A stretch of 64,000 nt of DNA, taken from Marinobacter sp. X15-166B (lineage in GTDB: Bacteria > Pseudomonadota > Gammaproteobacteria > Pseudomonadales > Oleiphilaceae). The notes beneath the pieces are model-generated. The model saw only the letters and a list, made by a program, of their open reading frames with translations, searched no databases and had not been told where the DNA came from. Made by a program: the position numbers and the translations under genes. Shown here in pieces: positions 1 through 9,328 of this stretch (position 1 is the first letter of the stretch; the number at the start of each line of letters is the position of its first letter). The stretch lies in the NCBI RefSeq assembly GCF_001752365.1, contig NZ_MEIY01000001.1, positions 1,881,569 to 1,945,568 of the forward strand. Reading direction: 5' to 3'.

Positions 1-21
1 GCTCGTTCGGTTCATTTGCAG

Positions 22-50
22 AAAAAGGGCTGCAACGCAGCCCTTTTTTT
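22..50 (+). terminator. Rho-independent terminator of the upstream gene
   Basis: A perfect 7-bp GC-rich stem (GGGCTGC / GCAGCCC, loop AAC) is flanked by an A-run and followed by seven T. It ends transcription entering from the left edge. In gammaproteobacteria the gene before rpsJ is often tuf, but that gene is outside the window, so its identity is an inference. Confidence 0.9.
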
Positions 51-99
51 GTCCGGGAGTAGTGGTGCCCAATTCTGTCGAGCAGCCGGTGATGGTTGC

Positions 100-128
100 T
101 TGACAGGGTTGGGTATTCTGCATACAAT
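100..128 (+). promoter_or_regulatory. Sigma-70 promoter of the S10 operon
   Basis: TTGACA at 100-105 and TACAAT at 123-128 are separated by exactly 17 bp, a near-consensus promoter. Initiation would fall near 135, leaving a leader of only about 54 nt before rpsJ. That is much shorter than the E. coli S10 leader used for L4-dependent attenuation. Confidence 0.88.
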
Positions 129-188
129 GCGACTCCTTTTTTCAAAGGTCGGCTAAGAGTAGCTGCAACGAGTGGAGTTTGGTGCATC

Positions 189-500
189 ATGCAAAGCCAA
201 AAGATCAGAATTCGGTTGAAGGCGTTCGATTATCGCCTGATCGACCAGTCAACGCAGGAGATCGTCGATACGGCAAAACGTACCGGCGCTCAAGTGCGTG
301 GACCAATCCCTCTGCCGACGCGGAAGGAAAAGTACACCATTCTGGTTTCACCGCACGTCAATAAAGACGCGCGCGACCAGTATGAGATTCGTACGCACAA
401 GCGTTTGCTTGACATTGTCGAGCCAACGGAAAAGACGGTTGATGCTTTGATGAAGTTGGACCTGGCAGCAGGTGTAGACGTTCAGATCAGCCTCGGTTGA
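189..500 (+). CDS. rpsJ: 30S ribosomal protein S10
   Basis: S10 sits in the 30S head and also joins NusB in transcription antitermination. The 103-residue product has the same length as the E. coli protein and shows the family start [14 protein letters not shown] and the PLPT segment. An upstream in-frame start at 96 would add 31 unrelated residues and lies upstream of the promoter -35 element, so ATG 189 is chosen. A GGAG at 174-177 serves as ribosome binding site. It is the first gene of the S10 operon. Confidence 0.98.
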   Translation: MQSQKIRIRLKAFDYRLIDQSTQEIVDTAKRTGAQVRGPIPLPTRKEKYTILVSPHVNKDARDQYEIRTHKRLLDIVEPTEKTVDALMKLDLAAGVDVQISLG

Positions 501-574
501 TGCGCCTGCATCAGCCAGTGTAACTGTCATAAGGCCATAGAGGGTGCAAGCCCCGTACACTTAAGAGGTGAAAC

Positions 575-1213
575 ATGGCAATTGGTATTGTCGGCCGTAA
601 AGCGGGCATGACCCGTATTTTTACGGAAGACGGGCAGTCAGTGCCCGTAACTGTTGTTGAGGTTGAGCCTAATCGCATTACTCAACTGAAAACACTCGAA
701 AACGATGGTTATCGTGCCGTTCAGGTAACTGTTGGTACCCGTCGTTCCTCCCGTGTGACCAAGGCCGAGGCAGGCCACTACGCGAAAGCCGGTGTTGAGG
801 CTGGTCGTGGTGTGTGGGAATTCCGCCTCGCCGACGGTGAAGGTGAAGATCTCGCCGCAGGCGGTGAAATCAACGCCTCTGTCTTTGAAGAAGGGCAGAT
901 CGTCGACGCCACAGGTCGTTCCAAAGGTAAAGGTTTTCAGGGCGGTGTGAAGCGCTGGAACTTTGCGATGCAGGACGCTACTCACGGTAACTCTTTGGCG
1001 CACCGCGCTCCGGGTTCTATCGGTCAGAACCAGACTCCGGGCAAGGTGTTCAAGGGCAAAAAGATGGCCGGCCAGATGGGTAATGCTCAGGTAACTGTGC
1101 AGAATCTTCAGGTTGTCCGTGTTGACGCCGAGCGCAACCTGCTGCTGATTCGTGGTGCTGTTCCTGGTGCTACCGGCGGCGATGTTGTCATCAAGCCTGC
1201 AGTTAAAGCCTGA
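575..1213 (+). CDS. rplC: 50S ribosomal protein L3
   Basis: L3 is an early-assembly protein of the large subunit that reaches towards the peptidyl transferase centre. The 212-residue product begins [16 protein letters not shown] and carries the highly conserved [10 protein letters not shown] loop, whose glutamine is methylated by PrmB in E. coli. A GAGGTG lies just before ATG 575. It follows rpsJ after a 74-nt gap and precedes rplD by 11 nt. Confidence 0.99.
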   Translation: MAIGIVGRKAGMTRIFTEDGQSVPVTVVEVEPNRITQLKTLENDGYRAVQVTVGTRRSSRVTKAEAGHYAKAGVEAGRGVWEFRLADGEGEDLAAGGEINASVFEEGQIVDATGRSKGKGFQGGVKRWNFAMQDATHGNSLAHRAPGSIGQNQTPGKVFKGKKMAGQMGNAQVTVQNLQVVRVDAERNLLLIRGAVPGATGGDVVIKPAVKA

Positions 1214-1224
1214 GGAGCGGTTCG

Positions 1225-1830
1225 ATGGAATTGACTATTACAGGCAGTGGTAAAGGTATTACTGTATCTGAAGCCGCATTTGCCAAAGAATTTAATGAAG
1301 CATTGGTTCACCAGGTTGTCACCGCTTACATGGCCGGTGGTCGTCAGGGAACCCGTGCGCAAAAAACCCGTTCTGAAGTTCGCGGTGGTGGTAAGAAGCC
1401 ATGGCGTCAGAAGGGTACAGGGCGCGCACGTGCCGGTACTATCCGTAGCCCGATCTGGCGCTCCGGTGGGGTAACTTTTGCTGCCAAGCCACAGAATTTT
1501 GAGCAGAAAGTTAACCGCAAAATGTATCGCGCAGCGATGTGTTCTATTTTGTCCGAGCTGGTTCGTCAGGATCGTCTGATTGTGGTCGATGACATGGTTG
1601 TCGACACCCCCAAGACCAAGGCGTTTACCGCCAAGCTGAAGGATTTGGGTGTAAGCAATGCGCTGATTCTCTCCGAGAGCGTCGAGCAGAACCTGCATCT
1701 GGCTTCTCGCAATGTCCCTCACGTCGACGTGCGTGACGTGGCTGGTCTTGATCCAGTCAGTCTGGTTGCCTTTGAGAAGGTCGTGGTGACTGTGCCGGCT
1801 CTTAAGAAGATCGAGGAGATGCTGGGATGA
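1225..1830 (+). CDS. rplD: 50S ribosomal protein L4
   Basis: L4 lines the nascent-peptide tunnel. The 201-residue product has the basic internal loop ([21 protein letters not shown]) that reaches into the tunnel constriction. In E. coli L4 is also the autoregulator of the S10 operon; the short leader here makes the same mechanism uncertain. The stop overlaps the rplW start by 4 bp (ATGA), indicating translational coupling. Confidence 0.99.
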   Translation: MELTITGSGKGITVSEAAFAKEFNEALVHQVVTAYMAGGRQGTRAQKTRSEVRGGGKKPWRQKGTGRARAGTIRSPIWRSGGVTFAAKPQNFEQKVNRKMYRAAMCSILSELVRQDRLIVVDDMVVDTPKTKAFTAKLKDLGVSNALILSESVEQNLHLASRNVPHVDVRDVAGLDPVSLVAFEKVVVTVPALKKIEEMLG

Positions 1831-2120
1831 ATCAGGAACGTATCTACAAGGTTCTTCTGGGGCCGCTCGTATCAGAGAAAGCAACTTTGGCTGGAGAGCG
1901 CGGGCAGGTGGTGTTTCACGTAGCCCCCGACGCAACCAAGCCAGAGATCAAGAAAGCCGTTGAGCAGCTGTTCAACGTCACTGTCGAAGGTGTTCAGGTT
2001 CTGAACCGCAAGGGTAAGCTCAAGCGTACCATGCGCGGTTTTGGCAAGCGCAATGACATTCGTAAGGCTTATGTGCAGCTTGCGGACGGTCAGAACATCG
2101 ATTTTCTGGATGTGGAATAA
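1827..2120 (+). CDS. rplW: 50S ribosomal protein L23
   Basis: L23 surrounds the tunnel exit and is the docking site for trigger factor and SRP. The 97-residue product starts [20 protein letters not shown], typical of the family, and ends with the conserved segment around [14 protein letters not shown]. It overlaps rplD by 4 bp and is followed by rplB after 17 nt. Confidence 0.99.
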   Translation: MNQERIYKVLLGPLVSEKATLAGERGQVVFHVAPDATKPEIKKAVEQLFNVTVEGVQVLNRKGKLKRTMRGFGKRNDIRKAYVQLADGQNIDFLDVE

Positions 2121-2137
2121 GGTAAAGGGGTCGTAAT

Positions 2138-2965
2138 ATGCCGATCGTCAAAACCAAGCCAACATCTCCTGGCCGCCGTCACGTTGTAAAGATCCACAAC
2201 CCGGACCTGCACAAAGGGCGCCCTCACGATCCGTTGGTGGAAGCACTGAGTAAGACGGGTGGACGTAACCATTATGGTCGTATCACCACACGTCATATTG
2301 GTGGTGGACACAAACGCCATTACCGTCTGATTGATTTCAAGCGGACCAAAGATGGTATCCCGGCCGTAATTGAGCGTCTGGAATACGATCCGAACCGCAC
2401 CGCGCACATTGCGCTCCTGAAGTACGCCGACGGCGAGCGTCGTTACATCATCGCTCCCAAAGGTGTCAAAGCTGGAGACCAAGTGCGCTCCGGTATCGAC
2501 GCGCCGATTAAAGTGGGTAGTGCATTGCCGCTCCGGAATATGCCGGTCGGTTCTGTCGTCCACTGCGTCGAACTCAAGCCTGGCAAAGGTGCTCAGCTGG
2601 CTCGCTCTGCGGGCGCATCCGTACAGCTGGTAGCTCGGGAAGGCGCGTACGCGACCCTCCGCCTGCGCTCAGGTGAAATGCGTAAGGTGCTTGTTGACTG
2701 CCGCGCCACGTTGGGCGAAGTGTCCAACAGCGAAAACAGTCTGAAGCAACTTGGTAAAGCGGGTGCATCACGTTGGCGTGGCAAGCGGCCAACAGTACGT
2801 GGTGTTGCTATGAACCCAGTTGACCACCCGCATGGTGGTGGTGAAGGGCGTACCTCTGGTGGACGTCACCCTGTAACTCCGTGGGGTGTTCCGACCAAAG
2901 GGCATAAGACTCGTAAGAACAAACGTACTGATAACCTGATAGTACGTCGTCGTTCGGCCAAGTAA
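2138..2965 (+). CDS. rplB: 50S ribosomal protein L2
   Basis: L2 binds 23S rRNA near the peptidyl transferase centre and bridges to the 30S subunit. The 275-residue product is two residues longer than the E. coli protein and contains the invariant [13 protein letters not shown] segment that carries the functionally important histidine. The basic C-terminus ends in RRRSAK. Confidence 0.99.
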   Translation: MPIVKTKPTSPGRRHVVKIHNPDLHKGRPHDPLVEALSKTGGRNHYGRITTRHIGGGHKRHYRLIDFKRTKDGIPAVIERLEYDPNRTAHIALLKYADGERRYIIAPKGVKAGDQVRSGIDAPIKVGSALPLRNMPVGSVVHCVELKPGKGAQLARSAGASVQLVAREGAYATLRLRSGEMRKVLVDCRATLGEVSNSENSLKQLGKAGASRWRGKRPTVRGVAMNPVDHPHGGGEGRTSGGRHPVTPWGVPTKGHKTRKNKRTDNLIVRRRSAK

Positions 2966-2988
2966 ACGACAACATAGAGGTATAAGCT

Positions 2989-3264
2989 GTGCCACGTTCT
3001 TTAAAGAAAGGTCCTTTTATAGACCTGCACCTGTTGAAGAAGGTCGAAGCAGCTCTGGAAGCGAATGACAAGCGGCCCATCAAGACATGGTCCCGCCGGT
3101 CAACCGTATTCCCAGAGATGGTAGGCCTGACGATAGCAGTCCACAACGGCAAGCAACACGTGCCCGTTTATGTCACCGAAGATATGGTTGGGCATAAGCT
3201 GGGTGAGTTCGCGGCAACGCGAACCTTCCGTGGCCATGCCGCCGACAAGAAAGCTAAACGCTGA
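2989..3264 (+). CDS. rpsS: 30S ribosomal protein S19
   Basis: S19 forms a complex with S13 in the 30S head. The 91-residue product starts [11 protein letters not shown] after the initiator and ends in the usual basic tail. The start codon is GTG, preceded by AGAGG at 2976-2980. The next gene, rplV, begins 17 nt downstream. Confidence 0.99.
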   Translation: MPRSLKKGPFIDLHLLKKVEAALEANDKRPIKTWSRRSTVFPEMVGLTIAVHNGKQHVPVYVTEDMVGHKLGEFAATRTFRGHAADKKAKR

Positions 3265-3281
3265 TTGCGAGGGGAATAGAA

Positions 3282-3614
3282 ATGGAAGTAGCGGCTAAGT
3301 ACAAGGGCGCTCGCCTCTCTGCTCAGAAAGCACGTCTTGTCGCCGACCAGGTTCGCGGTAAGGCTGTTGAGGACGCCTTGAATATTCTGACTTTCAGCCC
3401 GAAGAAGGCAGCTGGGATCATCAAGAAAGCTCTTGAATCCGCCATTGCCAACGCTGAGCATAACGAAGGTCTGGACGTTGACGAACTGCGGGTGTCCACG
3501 ATTTTTGTGGACGAGGGTCCGACGCTGAAGCGAATCAAGGCCCGGGCCAAGGGGCGCGCTGATCGGATTTTCAAGCGCAGCTGTCATATCACCGTCAAGG
3601 TCGCCGACAAGTAG
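3282..3614 (+). CDS. rplV: 50S ribosomal protein L22
   Basis: L22 has a globular domain on the subunit surface and a beta-hairpin that reaches the tunnel constriction, a known macrolide-resistance site. The 110-residue product has the same length as in E. coli. The hairpin region around [18 protein letters not shown] is intact, with no deletion of the resistance type. It lies between rpsS and rpsC with short gaps. Confidence 0.99.
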   Translation: MEVAAKYKGARLSAQKARLVADQVRGKAVEDALNILTFSPKKAAGIIKKALESAIANAEHNEGLDVDELRVSTIFVDEGPTLKRIKARAKGRADRIFKRSCHITVKVADK

Positions 3615-3625
3615 GAGATGCTCAG

Positions 3626-4309
3626 ATGGGTCATAAAGTAAATCCAATCGGCTTCCGCCTGGGTGTGATAAAAGAGCACAACTCAGTCTGGTACGCCGAG
3701 AAGCAGGAATACGCGAAAAACCTGTTGAATGATATTCAGGTTCGCGAATTCCTAGACAAGCGTCTGGAAAAGGCGTCTGTCAGCAAGATTGTGATCGAGC
3801 GCCCTGCTCAGAACGCCCGTATCACGATCCATACAGCCCGTCCCGGTATTGTTATCGGCAAGAAGGGTGAAGATGTTGACCGTCTGCGTCGCGAAGTCGG
3901 CGCCATGATGGGTGTGCCTGTGCACATCAACATCGAAGAGGTCCGTAAGCCGGATCTGGATGCCCGCCTGGTTGCCCAGAATGTAGCTGGTCAGCTGGAG
4001 CGTCGTGTCATGTTCCGTCGTGCTATGAAGCGCGCGGTACAGAACGCGATGCGTCAAGGCGCAAAGGGTATCAAGATTCAGGTCGGTGGCCGTCTTGGGG
4101 GTGCCGAAATTGCCCGTTCCGAGTGGTATCGTGAAGGTCGCGTTCCGCTGCACACACTGCGTGCAGACATCGATTACGCAACCTACGAAGCGCATACTAC
4201 GTACGGCATTATCGGCGTTAAGGTATGGATCTTTAAGGGTGAGATTCTTGGTGGTATGGAGCAAGTCCGTGCTGACAAGAACGCCTCTCGCAAGAAAGGT
4301 TCTAAGTAA
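3626..4309 (+). CDS. rpsC: 30S ribosomal protein S3
   Basis: S3 is part of the mRNA entry channel, with S4 and S5. The 227-residue product begins [13 protein letters not shown] and has a KH RNA-binding motif ([13 protein letters not shown], about residues 75-87) followed by the conserved C-terminal domain. The lysine-rich end is typical. It is followed by rplP after 12 nt. Confidence 0.99.
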   Translation: MGHKVNPIGFRLGVIKEHNSVWYAEKQEYAKNLLNDIQVREFLDKRLEKASVSKIVIERPAQNARITIHTARPGIVIGKKGEDVDRLRREVGAMMGVPVHINIEEVRKPDLDARLVAQNVAGQLERRVMFRRAMKRAVQNAMRQGAKGIKIQVGGRLGGAEIARSEWYREGRVPLHTLRADIDYATYEAHTTYGIIGVKVWIFKGEILGGMEQVRADKNASRKKGSK

Positions 4310-4321
4310 AGGGGCACTCGT

Positions 4322-4735
4322 ATGCTGCAGCCAAAACGCACCAAATTTCGCAAAGTAATGAAAGGCCGTAACACCGGTCTCGCTCAGCGCGGTAACAAGG
4401 TGAGCTTCGGTGAGTACGGATTGAAAGCGACCAGTCGTGGACGTATAACTGCACGCCAGATTGAGGCGGCGCGTCGTACCATGACTCGTAAAATTAAGCG
4501 GGGCGGTAAAATCTGGATTCGGGTATTCCCCGACAAGCCGATTACCGGTAAGCCGCTGGAAGTACGTATGGGTAAGGGTAAGGGTTCCGTCGAGTACTGG
4601 GTGGCTGAAATCCAGCCCGGCAAGATGCTGTACGAGATGGAAGGTGTTGCCGAGGACGTTGCGCGTGAGGCCTTTACACTGGCCGCCGCCAAACTGCCCG
4701 TGTCGACCACCTTTGTAACGAGGACGGTGATGTGA
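4322..4735 (+). CDS. rplP: 50S ribosomal protein L16
   Basis: L16 contacts A-site tRNA and is a late-assembly protein needed for peptidyl transfer. The 137-residue product starts [17 protein letters not shown] and contains the [14 protein letters not shown] loop; the arginine in this loop is hydroxylated in E. coli. Its TGA stop shares one base with the rpmC ATG (TGATG), so the two genes are tightly coupled. Confidence 0.99.
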   Translation: MLQPKRTKFRKVMKGRNTGLAQRGNKVSFGEYGLKATSRGRITARQIEAARRTMTRKIKRGGKIWIRVFPDKPITGKPLEVRMGKGKGSVEYWVAEIQPGKMLYEMEGVAEDVAREAFTLAAAKLPVSTTFVTRTVM

Positions 4736-4926
4736 TGAAAGCAACAGAGCTGCGCGAAAAGTCCGTCGAAGAGCTGAACCAGCAGCTGATCGATCTCCTG
4801 AAGGAGCAGTTTAACCTGCGCATGCGCAAGGCGACGGGCCAGCTGAATCAGTCTCACCTTCTCCCCAAGTTGAAGCGTGACATTGCTCGCGTTAAAACAG
4901 TTATCAAAGAAAGGGCAGGACAGTAA
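4735..4926 (+). CDS. rpmC: 50S ribosomal protein L29
   Basis: L29 packs next to L23 at the tunnel exit. The 63-residue product reads [15 protein letters not shown] and matches the E. coli length exactly. A GTG one codon upstream is in frame, but the ATG at 4735 gives the family N-terminus. It overlaps the end of rplP by 1 bp and precedes rpsQ by 1 nt. Confidence 0.98.
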   Translation: MKATELREKSVEELNQQLIDLLKEQFNLRMRKATGQLNQSHLLPKLKRDIARVKTVIKERAGQ

Positions 4927-4927
4927 G

Positions 4928-5194
4928 ATGACTGAAGCTACCAAAACTGCCAGGACCCTGAGCGGAAAGGTTGTGAGTAACAAAATGGAGAAATCCATTG
5001 TGGTTCTGGTGGAGCGTCAGGTTAAGCACCCGTTGTACGGTAAGTACCTGAAGCGTTCTACTAAAATTCACGCTCACGATGAGAACAACCAGTGCAACAT
5101 CGGTGATCTAGTCGTCATCCAGGAAACCCGCCCGTTCTCAAAGAACAAGAGCTGGGCCCTGGTTGAGATCACCGAGCACGGATCGAAGGTGTAA
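4928..5194 (+). CDS. rpsQ: 30S ribosomal protein S17
   Basis: S17 is a primary 16S rRNA binder with an OB fold. The 88-residue product has the family core ([16 protein letters not shown], then [13 protein letters not shown]). The start at ATG 4928 is chosen over an upstream in-frame start at 4877, which would overlap rpmC and add unrelated residues. Confidence 0.98.
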   Translation: MTEATKTARTLSGKVVSNKMEKSIVVLVERQVKHPLYGKYLKRSTKIHAHDENNQCNIGDLVVIQETRPFSKNKSWALVEITEHGSKV

Positions 5195-5212
5195 TTCGCC
5201 CGGAGAACAACC

Positions 5213-5581
5213 ATGATTCAGACTGAAACTATGCTTGAAGTCGCAGACAACAGTGGTGCGCGTCGTGTTATGTGCATCAAGGTTCTGGGCGGGTCACACC
5301 GGCGCTATGCCCGGGTGGGAGACATCATCAAGGTGACCGTTAAGGAAGCCATCCCCCGCGGGAAAGTGAAGAAAGGCCAGGTTCTCAACGCTGTTGTTGT
5401 GCGCACCCGGAAGGGCGTTCGTCGCCCGGACGGATCGTTGATTCGCTTCGACGGTAATGCGGCTGTACTTCTGAACAACCAGGACGCGCCCATCGGCACC
5501 CGTATTTTTGGGCCGGTTACCCGCGAACTGCGTAACGAAAAGTTCATGAAGATTATTTCGCTGGCACCCGAAGTACTGTAA
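5213..5581 (+). CDS. rplN: 50S ribosomal protein L14
   Basis: L14 binds 23S rRNA, interacts with L19 and takes part in an intersubunit bridge; it is also the target of the silencing factor RsfS. The 122-residue product begins [27 protein letters not shown] and is near-identical to the family pattern. It is the first gene of the spc operon in E. coli; here I see no separate promoter before it, so it is probably read through from the S10 operon. Confidence 0.99.
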   Translation: MIQTETMLEVADNSGARRVMCIKVLGGSHRRYARVGDIIKVTVKEAIPRGKVKKGQVLNAVVVRTRKGVRRPDGSLIRFDGNAAVLLNNQDAPIGTRIFGPVTRELRNEKFMKIISLAPEVL

Positions 5582-5597
5582 GAACTAGAGGCCGGTT

Positions 5598-5918
5598 ATG
5601 AGAAAGATCAAACGAGATGACGAAGTAATTGTCATTGCGGGGAAAAACAAAGGCAATCGTGGTAAAGTTCTGAAGGTTCAGAACGACGGTAAAGTGATCG
5701 TTTCCGGGATCAACATGATCAAGAAACACACTAAGCCGAACCCGATGCTGGGCACTCCGGGTGGCATCGTCGAAAAAGAAGCACCTATCCAGGTTTCCAA
5801 CGTGGCAATTTTTAATCCGCAGACCGGCAAAGCCGATCGCGTAGGCTTCCAGACTCTGGAATCCGGCGCTAAAGTGCGGATCTTCAAGTCCACGAAAGAA
5901 GCCATCGATAGCCAGTAA
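5598..5918 (+). CDS. rplX: 50S ribosomal protein L24
   Basis: L24 is an assembly initiator of the 50S subunit. The 106-residue product has the N-terminal KOW motif ([18 protein letters not shown]) and the internal segment [15 protein letters not shown] of the family. It is followed by rplE 12 nt downstream when rplE is started at its ATG. Confidence 0.99.
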   Translation: MRKIKRDDEVIVIAGKNKGNRGKVLKVQNDGKVIVSGINMIKKHTKPNPMLGTPGGIVEKEAPIQVSNVAIFNPQTGKADRVGFQTLESGAKVRIFKSTKEAIDSQ

Positions 5919-5930
5919 GCGGTGGTCACG

Positions 5931-6470
5931 ATGCTTAATATGAAAGAGCAGTACAGCAAGGAAGTCATACCTGCCCTGCTGAAAGAGTTCAGTTACAAGA
6001 ACGTGATGCAGGTGCCGCGCATCGAAAAAATCACCCTGAACATGGGTGTCGGTGAAGCGGTGGGTGACAAGAAGCTGATTGAAAACGCAGTCGCCGATCT
6101 TGAGCGTCTGGCGGGACAAAAAGCGGTTGTTACCGTAGCGCGTAAATCGGTCGCGGGTTTCAAAATCCGTGAAGGTTGGCCCATTGGCTGCAAGGTTACC
6201 CTGCGCGGCGAGCGTATGTGGGATTTTCTGGATCGTCTGGTGCACATCGCGATACCTCGCGTGCGTGACTTCCGCGGTCTGAACCCCAAATCGTTCGACG
6301 GACGTGGCAACTACAGCATGGGTGTTCGTGAGCAAATCATCTTCCCGGAAATCGACTACGACAAGATCGATGCGATTCGCGGGCTGGATATCACCATCAC
6401 GACCTCAGCCGCCACCGACGACGAAGGCCGCGAACTGCTGAAAGCATTTGGCTTTCCGTTCAAGAAATAA
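5931..6470 (+). CDS. rplE: 50S ribosomal protein L5
   Basis: L5 binds 5S rRNA and contacts P-site tRNA. Started at ATG 5931 the product is 179 residues, the same as E. coli, and includes [20 protein letters not shown] and [24 protein letters not shown] at 5922 would add three residues; GGTGG at 5921-5925 is better placed as the ribosome binding site for 5931. Confidence 0.98.
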   Translation: MLNMKEQYSKEVIPALLKEFSYKNVMQVPRIEKITLNMGVGEAVGDKKLIENAVADLERLAGQKAVVTVARKSVAGFKIREGWPIGCKVTLRGERMWDFLDRLVHIAIPRVRDFRGLNPKSFDGRGNYSMGVREQIIFPEIDYDKIDAIRGLDITITTSAATDDEGRELLKAFGFPFKK

Positions 6471-6481
6471 GGAACGAGAGT

Positions 6482-6787
6482 ATGGCTAAGGTTTCAATGA
6501 GAAATCGTGAGCTCAAGCGCGAAAAAACGGTTGCCAAGTACGCAGCCAAGCGCGCCGAGCTCAAAGCAATCATCAAAAACCCGAATACCAGCGACGATGA
6601 CCGTTGGGATGCACAGATGAAGCTGCAGCAGCTTCCTCGCGATGCCAGCCCTTCGCGTCTGCGTAACCGTTGCCAGGTGACCGGTCGTCCTCACGGCGTT
6701 TTGCGCAAGTTTCAGCTTTCCCGCATCAAGTTGCGCGAAGCCGGCATGCGTGGTGACGTTCCGGGCCTGACAAAGTCAAGCTGGTAA
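6482..6787 (+). CDS. rpsN: 30S ribosomal protein S14 (zinc-free type)
   Basis: S14 is in the 30S head. The 101-residue product is the long form without zinc ligands: it has a single Cys in [12 protein letters not shown] and no CxxC pairs. This contrasts with L36 in the same cluster, which keeps its zinc ligands. It is separated from rpsH by a 90-nt gap with a strong hairpin, unusually large for this operon. Confidence 0.99.
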   Translation: MAKVSMRNRELKREKTVAKYAAKRAELKAIIKNPNTSDDDRWDAQMKLQQLPRDASPSRLRNRCQVTGRPHGVLRKFQLSRIKLREAGMRGDVPGLTKSSW

Positions 6788-6791
6788 AGCA

Positions 6792-6818
6792 GGCACCTTC
6801 AAGCTACACGAAGGTGCC
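6792..6818 (+). other. Perfect hairpin in the rpsN-rpsH gap
   Basis: GGCACCTTC at 6792-6800 pairs perfectly with GAAGGTGCC at 6810-6818 around a 9-nt loop. A second weaker stem (AGCGG 6827-6831 with CCGCT 6841-6845) follows. There is no T-run, so a terminator is unlikely; an RNA processing site or protein-binding mRNA element is possible. Confidence 0.65.
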
Positions 6819-6877
6819 CGTTGGTAAGCGGAGCGGGATGCCGCTGCACAACTAAAAAGATCAGGAGTCTCATACTA

Positions 6878-7270
6878 ATGAGCATGCAAGATACGCTTGC
6901 GGATATGATCACTCGTATTCGTAATGCCCAGATGGCATCGAAAGCCGACGTGGTGATGCCGTCGTCAAAGTTGAAGGTCTCCGTGGCCCAGGTCCTCAAG
7001 GACGAAGGTTACGTAGAAGACTTCTCGGTTTCAGCCGACGTAAAGCCTGAGTTGACCGTTGTCCTCAAATATTTTGGAGGCAAGCCTGTCATCGAAGAGA
7101 TCAAGCGCGTTAGCCGTCCGAGTCTGCGCCAGTACAAAGGCGCTGGGGAACTGCCGAAAGTTGCCGGTGGTTTGGGAGTCGCGATTGTCTCTACGTCCAG
7201 TGGCGTAATGACAGACCGCGCCGCACGAGAGGCAGGCGTGGGTGGCGAAGTCATCTGCACCGTATTCTAG
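6878..7270 (+). CDS. rpsH: 30S ribosomal protein S8
   Basis: S8 binds 16S rRNA helix 21 and is the spc-operon translational repressor in E. coli. The 130-residue product starts [16 protein letters not shown], matching the E. coli length and start. AGGAG at 6863-6867 supports ATG 6878. An upstream extension to 6821 would read through the hairpin region and is rejected. Confidence 0.98.
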   Translation: MSMQDTLADMITRIRNAQMASKADVVMPSSKLKVSVAQVLKDEGYVEDFSVSADVKPELTVVLKYFGGKPVIEEIKRVSRPSLRQYKGAGELPKVAGGLGVAIVSTSSGVMTDRAAREAGVGGEVICTVF

Positions 7271-7279
7271 GAGAAACAC

Positions 7280-7813
7280 ATGTCCAGGATTGCCAATGAT
7301 CCTGTCGTGCTGCCTACCGGTGTTGAGGTGAAGCTGAACGGACAGGAAATCAATGTGAAGGGCTCCAAGGGAGCGCTTCAGTTTACCGTACATCAGGCGG
7401 TGGAAGTGAAGCAGGAAGACAACATCCTGCACTTCGCGGCCCGTGACGGCGCAAAACAGTCCCGCGCACTTGCAGGAACGACCCGTGCCCTGGTTAACAA
7501 CATGGTGACAGGGGTGTCTGCAGGGTTTGAGCGTAAACTCCAGCTGGTTGGTGTTGGTTATCGCGCCCAGGCACAGGGGAAAAAGCTCAATCTGACACTG
7601 GGTTTTTCTCACCCGGTTGAGCACGAACTGCCCGAGGGGATTACCGTTGAAACTCCGTCCCAGACGGAAGTTATTGTTCGCGGAATCGATAAACAACAGG
7701 TTGGCCAGGTCGCTGCGGATATCCGCGCTTACCGTCCGCCCGAGCCTTACAAGGGCAAGGGTGTTCGTTATGCGGATGAGCAGGTCAGACGTAAAGAAGC
7801 CAAGAAGAAATAA
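7280..7813 (+). CDS. rplF: 50S ribosomal protein L6
   Basis: L6 lies near the factor-binding site and the sarcin-ricin loop. The 177-residue product equals the E. coli length and has the repeated L6 fold, with the C-terminal signature [16 protein letters not shown]. It is followed by rplR after 9 nt. Confidence 0.99.
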   Translation: MSRIANDPVVLPTGVEVKLNGQEINVKGSKGALQFTVHQAVEVKQEDNILHFAARDGAKQSRALAGTTRALVNNMVTGVSAGFERKLQLVGVGYRAQAQGKKLNLTLGFSHPVEHELPEGITVETPSQTEVIVRGIDKQQVGQVAADIRAYRPPEPYKGKGVRYADEQVRRKEAKKK

Positions 7814-7822
7814 GGCGGGACT

Positions 7823-8170
7823 ATGAGCGCTAATAACGAAAGATTGCGTCGCGCACGCAAAGTGCGCATGAAAATCCGTGAGTTGGGTGCGACTCGCCTG
7901 TGTGTACACCGTACACCGCGGCACATGTACGCCCAGATCACTACTGCTGACGGCAGTAAAGTGCTGGCGACTGCCTCCACCTTGGATAAAGAACTGCGTC
8001 AGGGTGCAACCGGTAACATCGAGGCTGCCAAGAAAGTTGGTCAGCTGATCGCCGAGCGCGCCAAGGCCGCCGGGGTGGAGCAGGTCGCTTTTGACCGCTC
8101 GGGTTACCGTTATCATGGTCGTGTGCAGGCTTTGGCCGATGCGGCCCGTGAAGCTGGCTTGCAATTCTAA
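7823..8170 (+). CDS. rplR: 50S ribosomal protein L18
   Basis: L18 binds 5S rRNA together with L5 and L25 in the central protuberance. The 115-residue product has the basic N-terminus ([15 protein letters not shown]) and the conserved C-terminus [26 protein letters not shown]. It lies 9 nt after rplF and 11 nt before rpsE. Confidence 0.99.
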   Translation: MSANNERLRRARKVRMKIRELGATRLCVHRTPRHMYAQITTADGSKVLATASTLDKELRQGATGNIEAAKKVGQLIAERAKAAGVEQVAFDRSGYRYHGRVQALADAAREAGLQF

Positions 8171-8181
8171 GGGGTGGAGAA

Positions 8182-8682
8182 ATGAGCTTTAACGAACAGA
8201 AGGCTCCTGAGCTCCAGGAGAAGCTGGTTCAGGTGAATCGAGTGGCCAAAGTGGTCAAGGGTGGACGCGTGTTCGCGTTCACCGCACTGACTGTTGTTGG
8301 TGACGGCAAAGGCCGTGTTGGCTTTGGTCGTGGCAAGGCGCGTGAAGTGCCGGCTGCAATCCAGAAGGCGATGGAAGCTGCTCGCAAAAACATGATCGAC
8401 GTTCCGCTGGACGGCACGACGCTGCAATACCCGGTGAAGGCCTCCCACGGCGGATCCAAGGTGTTCATGATGCCGGCCTCAGAAGGTACCGGTGTTATCG
8501 CCGGCGGTGCAATGCGTGCGGTACTGGAAGTGGCGGGCGTTCAAAACGTACTGTCCAAGTGTTACGGATCGACCAACCCGGTCAACGTGGTCCGTTCCAC
8601 CATCAAGGGTCTTCAGAGCATGCATGCGCCTGAAGATATTGCAGCCAAGCGCGGCAAGACCGTGGAAGATATTCTGGGTTGA
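8182..8682 (+). CDS. rpsE: 30S ribosomal protein S5
   Basis: S5 helps form the mRNA entry channel and affects decoding fidelity. The 166-residue product has the N-terminal dsRNA-binding fold ([24 protein letters not shown]) and the C-terminal segment around [16 protein letters not shown]. The length is the same as in E. coli. It precedes rpmD by 4 nt. Confidence 0.99.
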   Translation: MSFNEQKAPELQEKLVQVNRVAKVVKGGRVFAFTALTVVGDGKGRVGFGRGKAREVPAAIQKAMEAARKNMIDVPLDGTTLQYPVKASHGGSKVFMMPASEGTGVIAGGAMRAVLEVAGVQNVLSKCYGSTNPVNVVRSTIKGLQSMHAPEDIAAKRGKTVEDILG

Positions 8683-8686
8683 AGTC

Positions 8687-8875
8687 ATGGCGAATGCTAA
8701 AAAGATTACAGTAACACTGACCCGCAGCCCAATCGGTTGCAAGCCCAAGCACAAGTTGTGCGTCAAGGGCTTGGGTCTTCGCAAAATCGGTCATTCCGTG
8801 GAGCTGGAAGATACGCCTTCCATCCGTGGCATGATCAACCAGGTGGATTACCTGGTACGGGTTGAGGAGAACTAA
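8687..8875 (+). CDS. rpmD: 50S ribosomal protein L30
   Basis: L30 is a small 23S rRNA binder. The 62-residue product starts [20 protein letters not shown] and continues with [18 protein letters not shown], as expected. A longer in-frame reading starting inside rpsE is a read-back artefact. rplO starts 1 nt after its stop. Confidence 0.97.
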   Translation: MANAKKITVTLTRSPIGCKPKHKLCVKGLGLRKIGHSVELEDTPSIRGMINQVDYLVRVEEN

Positions 8876-8876
8876 G

Positions 8877-9311
8877 ATGCGTTTGAACGAACTTAGTCCG
8901 GAGCCCGGTTCACGCAAAGCCCCTAAGCGGATTGGGCGTGGTATCGGTAGTGGCATGGGTAAAACCGGTGGTCGCGGTCACAAGGGTCTGAAGTCTCGCT
9001 CCGGAGGAAGCGTTGCCCCCGGATTTGAAGGCGGTCAGCAGCCTTTGGCACGTCGTCTGCCGAAGTTTGGTTTCACTTCGCGTCAGCAGCGTTATGTGGC
9101 CGAGATTCGTCTCAACGAATTGACCAAAGTCGAAGGTGATGTGGTCGATCTGGCGGCGCTGAAGAAGGCGGACATCATTCGTGAAGAAATTCGCGAAGCG
9201 AAGGTGATCCTGTCTGGCGAAGTCAGTCGCGCAATGACCGTCAAAGGTCTGAGAGTGACAAACGGCGCGCGCGAGGCAATCATAGCCGCGGGCGGGAAAG
9301 TCGAAGACTAA
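8877..9311 (+). CDS. rplO: 50S ribosomal protein L15
   Basis: L15 stabilises the core of the large subunit. The 144-residue product begins [20 protein letters not shown], followed by the glycine-rich [16 protein letters not shown] stretch. The length equals E. coli L15. GAGGAG before ATG 8877 is the ribosome binding site; an upstream in-frame start would overlap rpmD. Confidence 0.98.
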   Translation: MRLNELSPEPGSRKAPKRIGRGIGSGMGKTGGRGHKGLKSRSGGSVAPGFEGGQQPLARRLPKFGFTSRQQRYVAEIRLNELTKVEGDVVDLAALKKADIIREEIREAKVILSGEVSRAMTVKGLRVTNGAREAIIAAGGKVED

Positions 9312-9328
9312 GACGAGTCGAGGACCAA

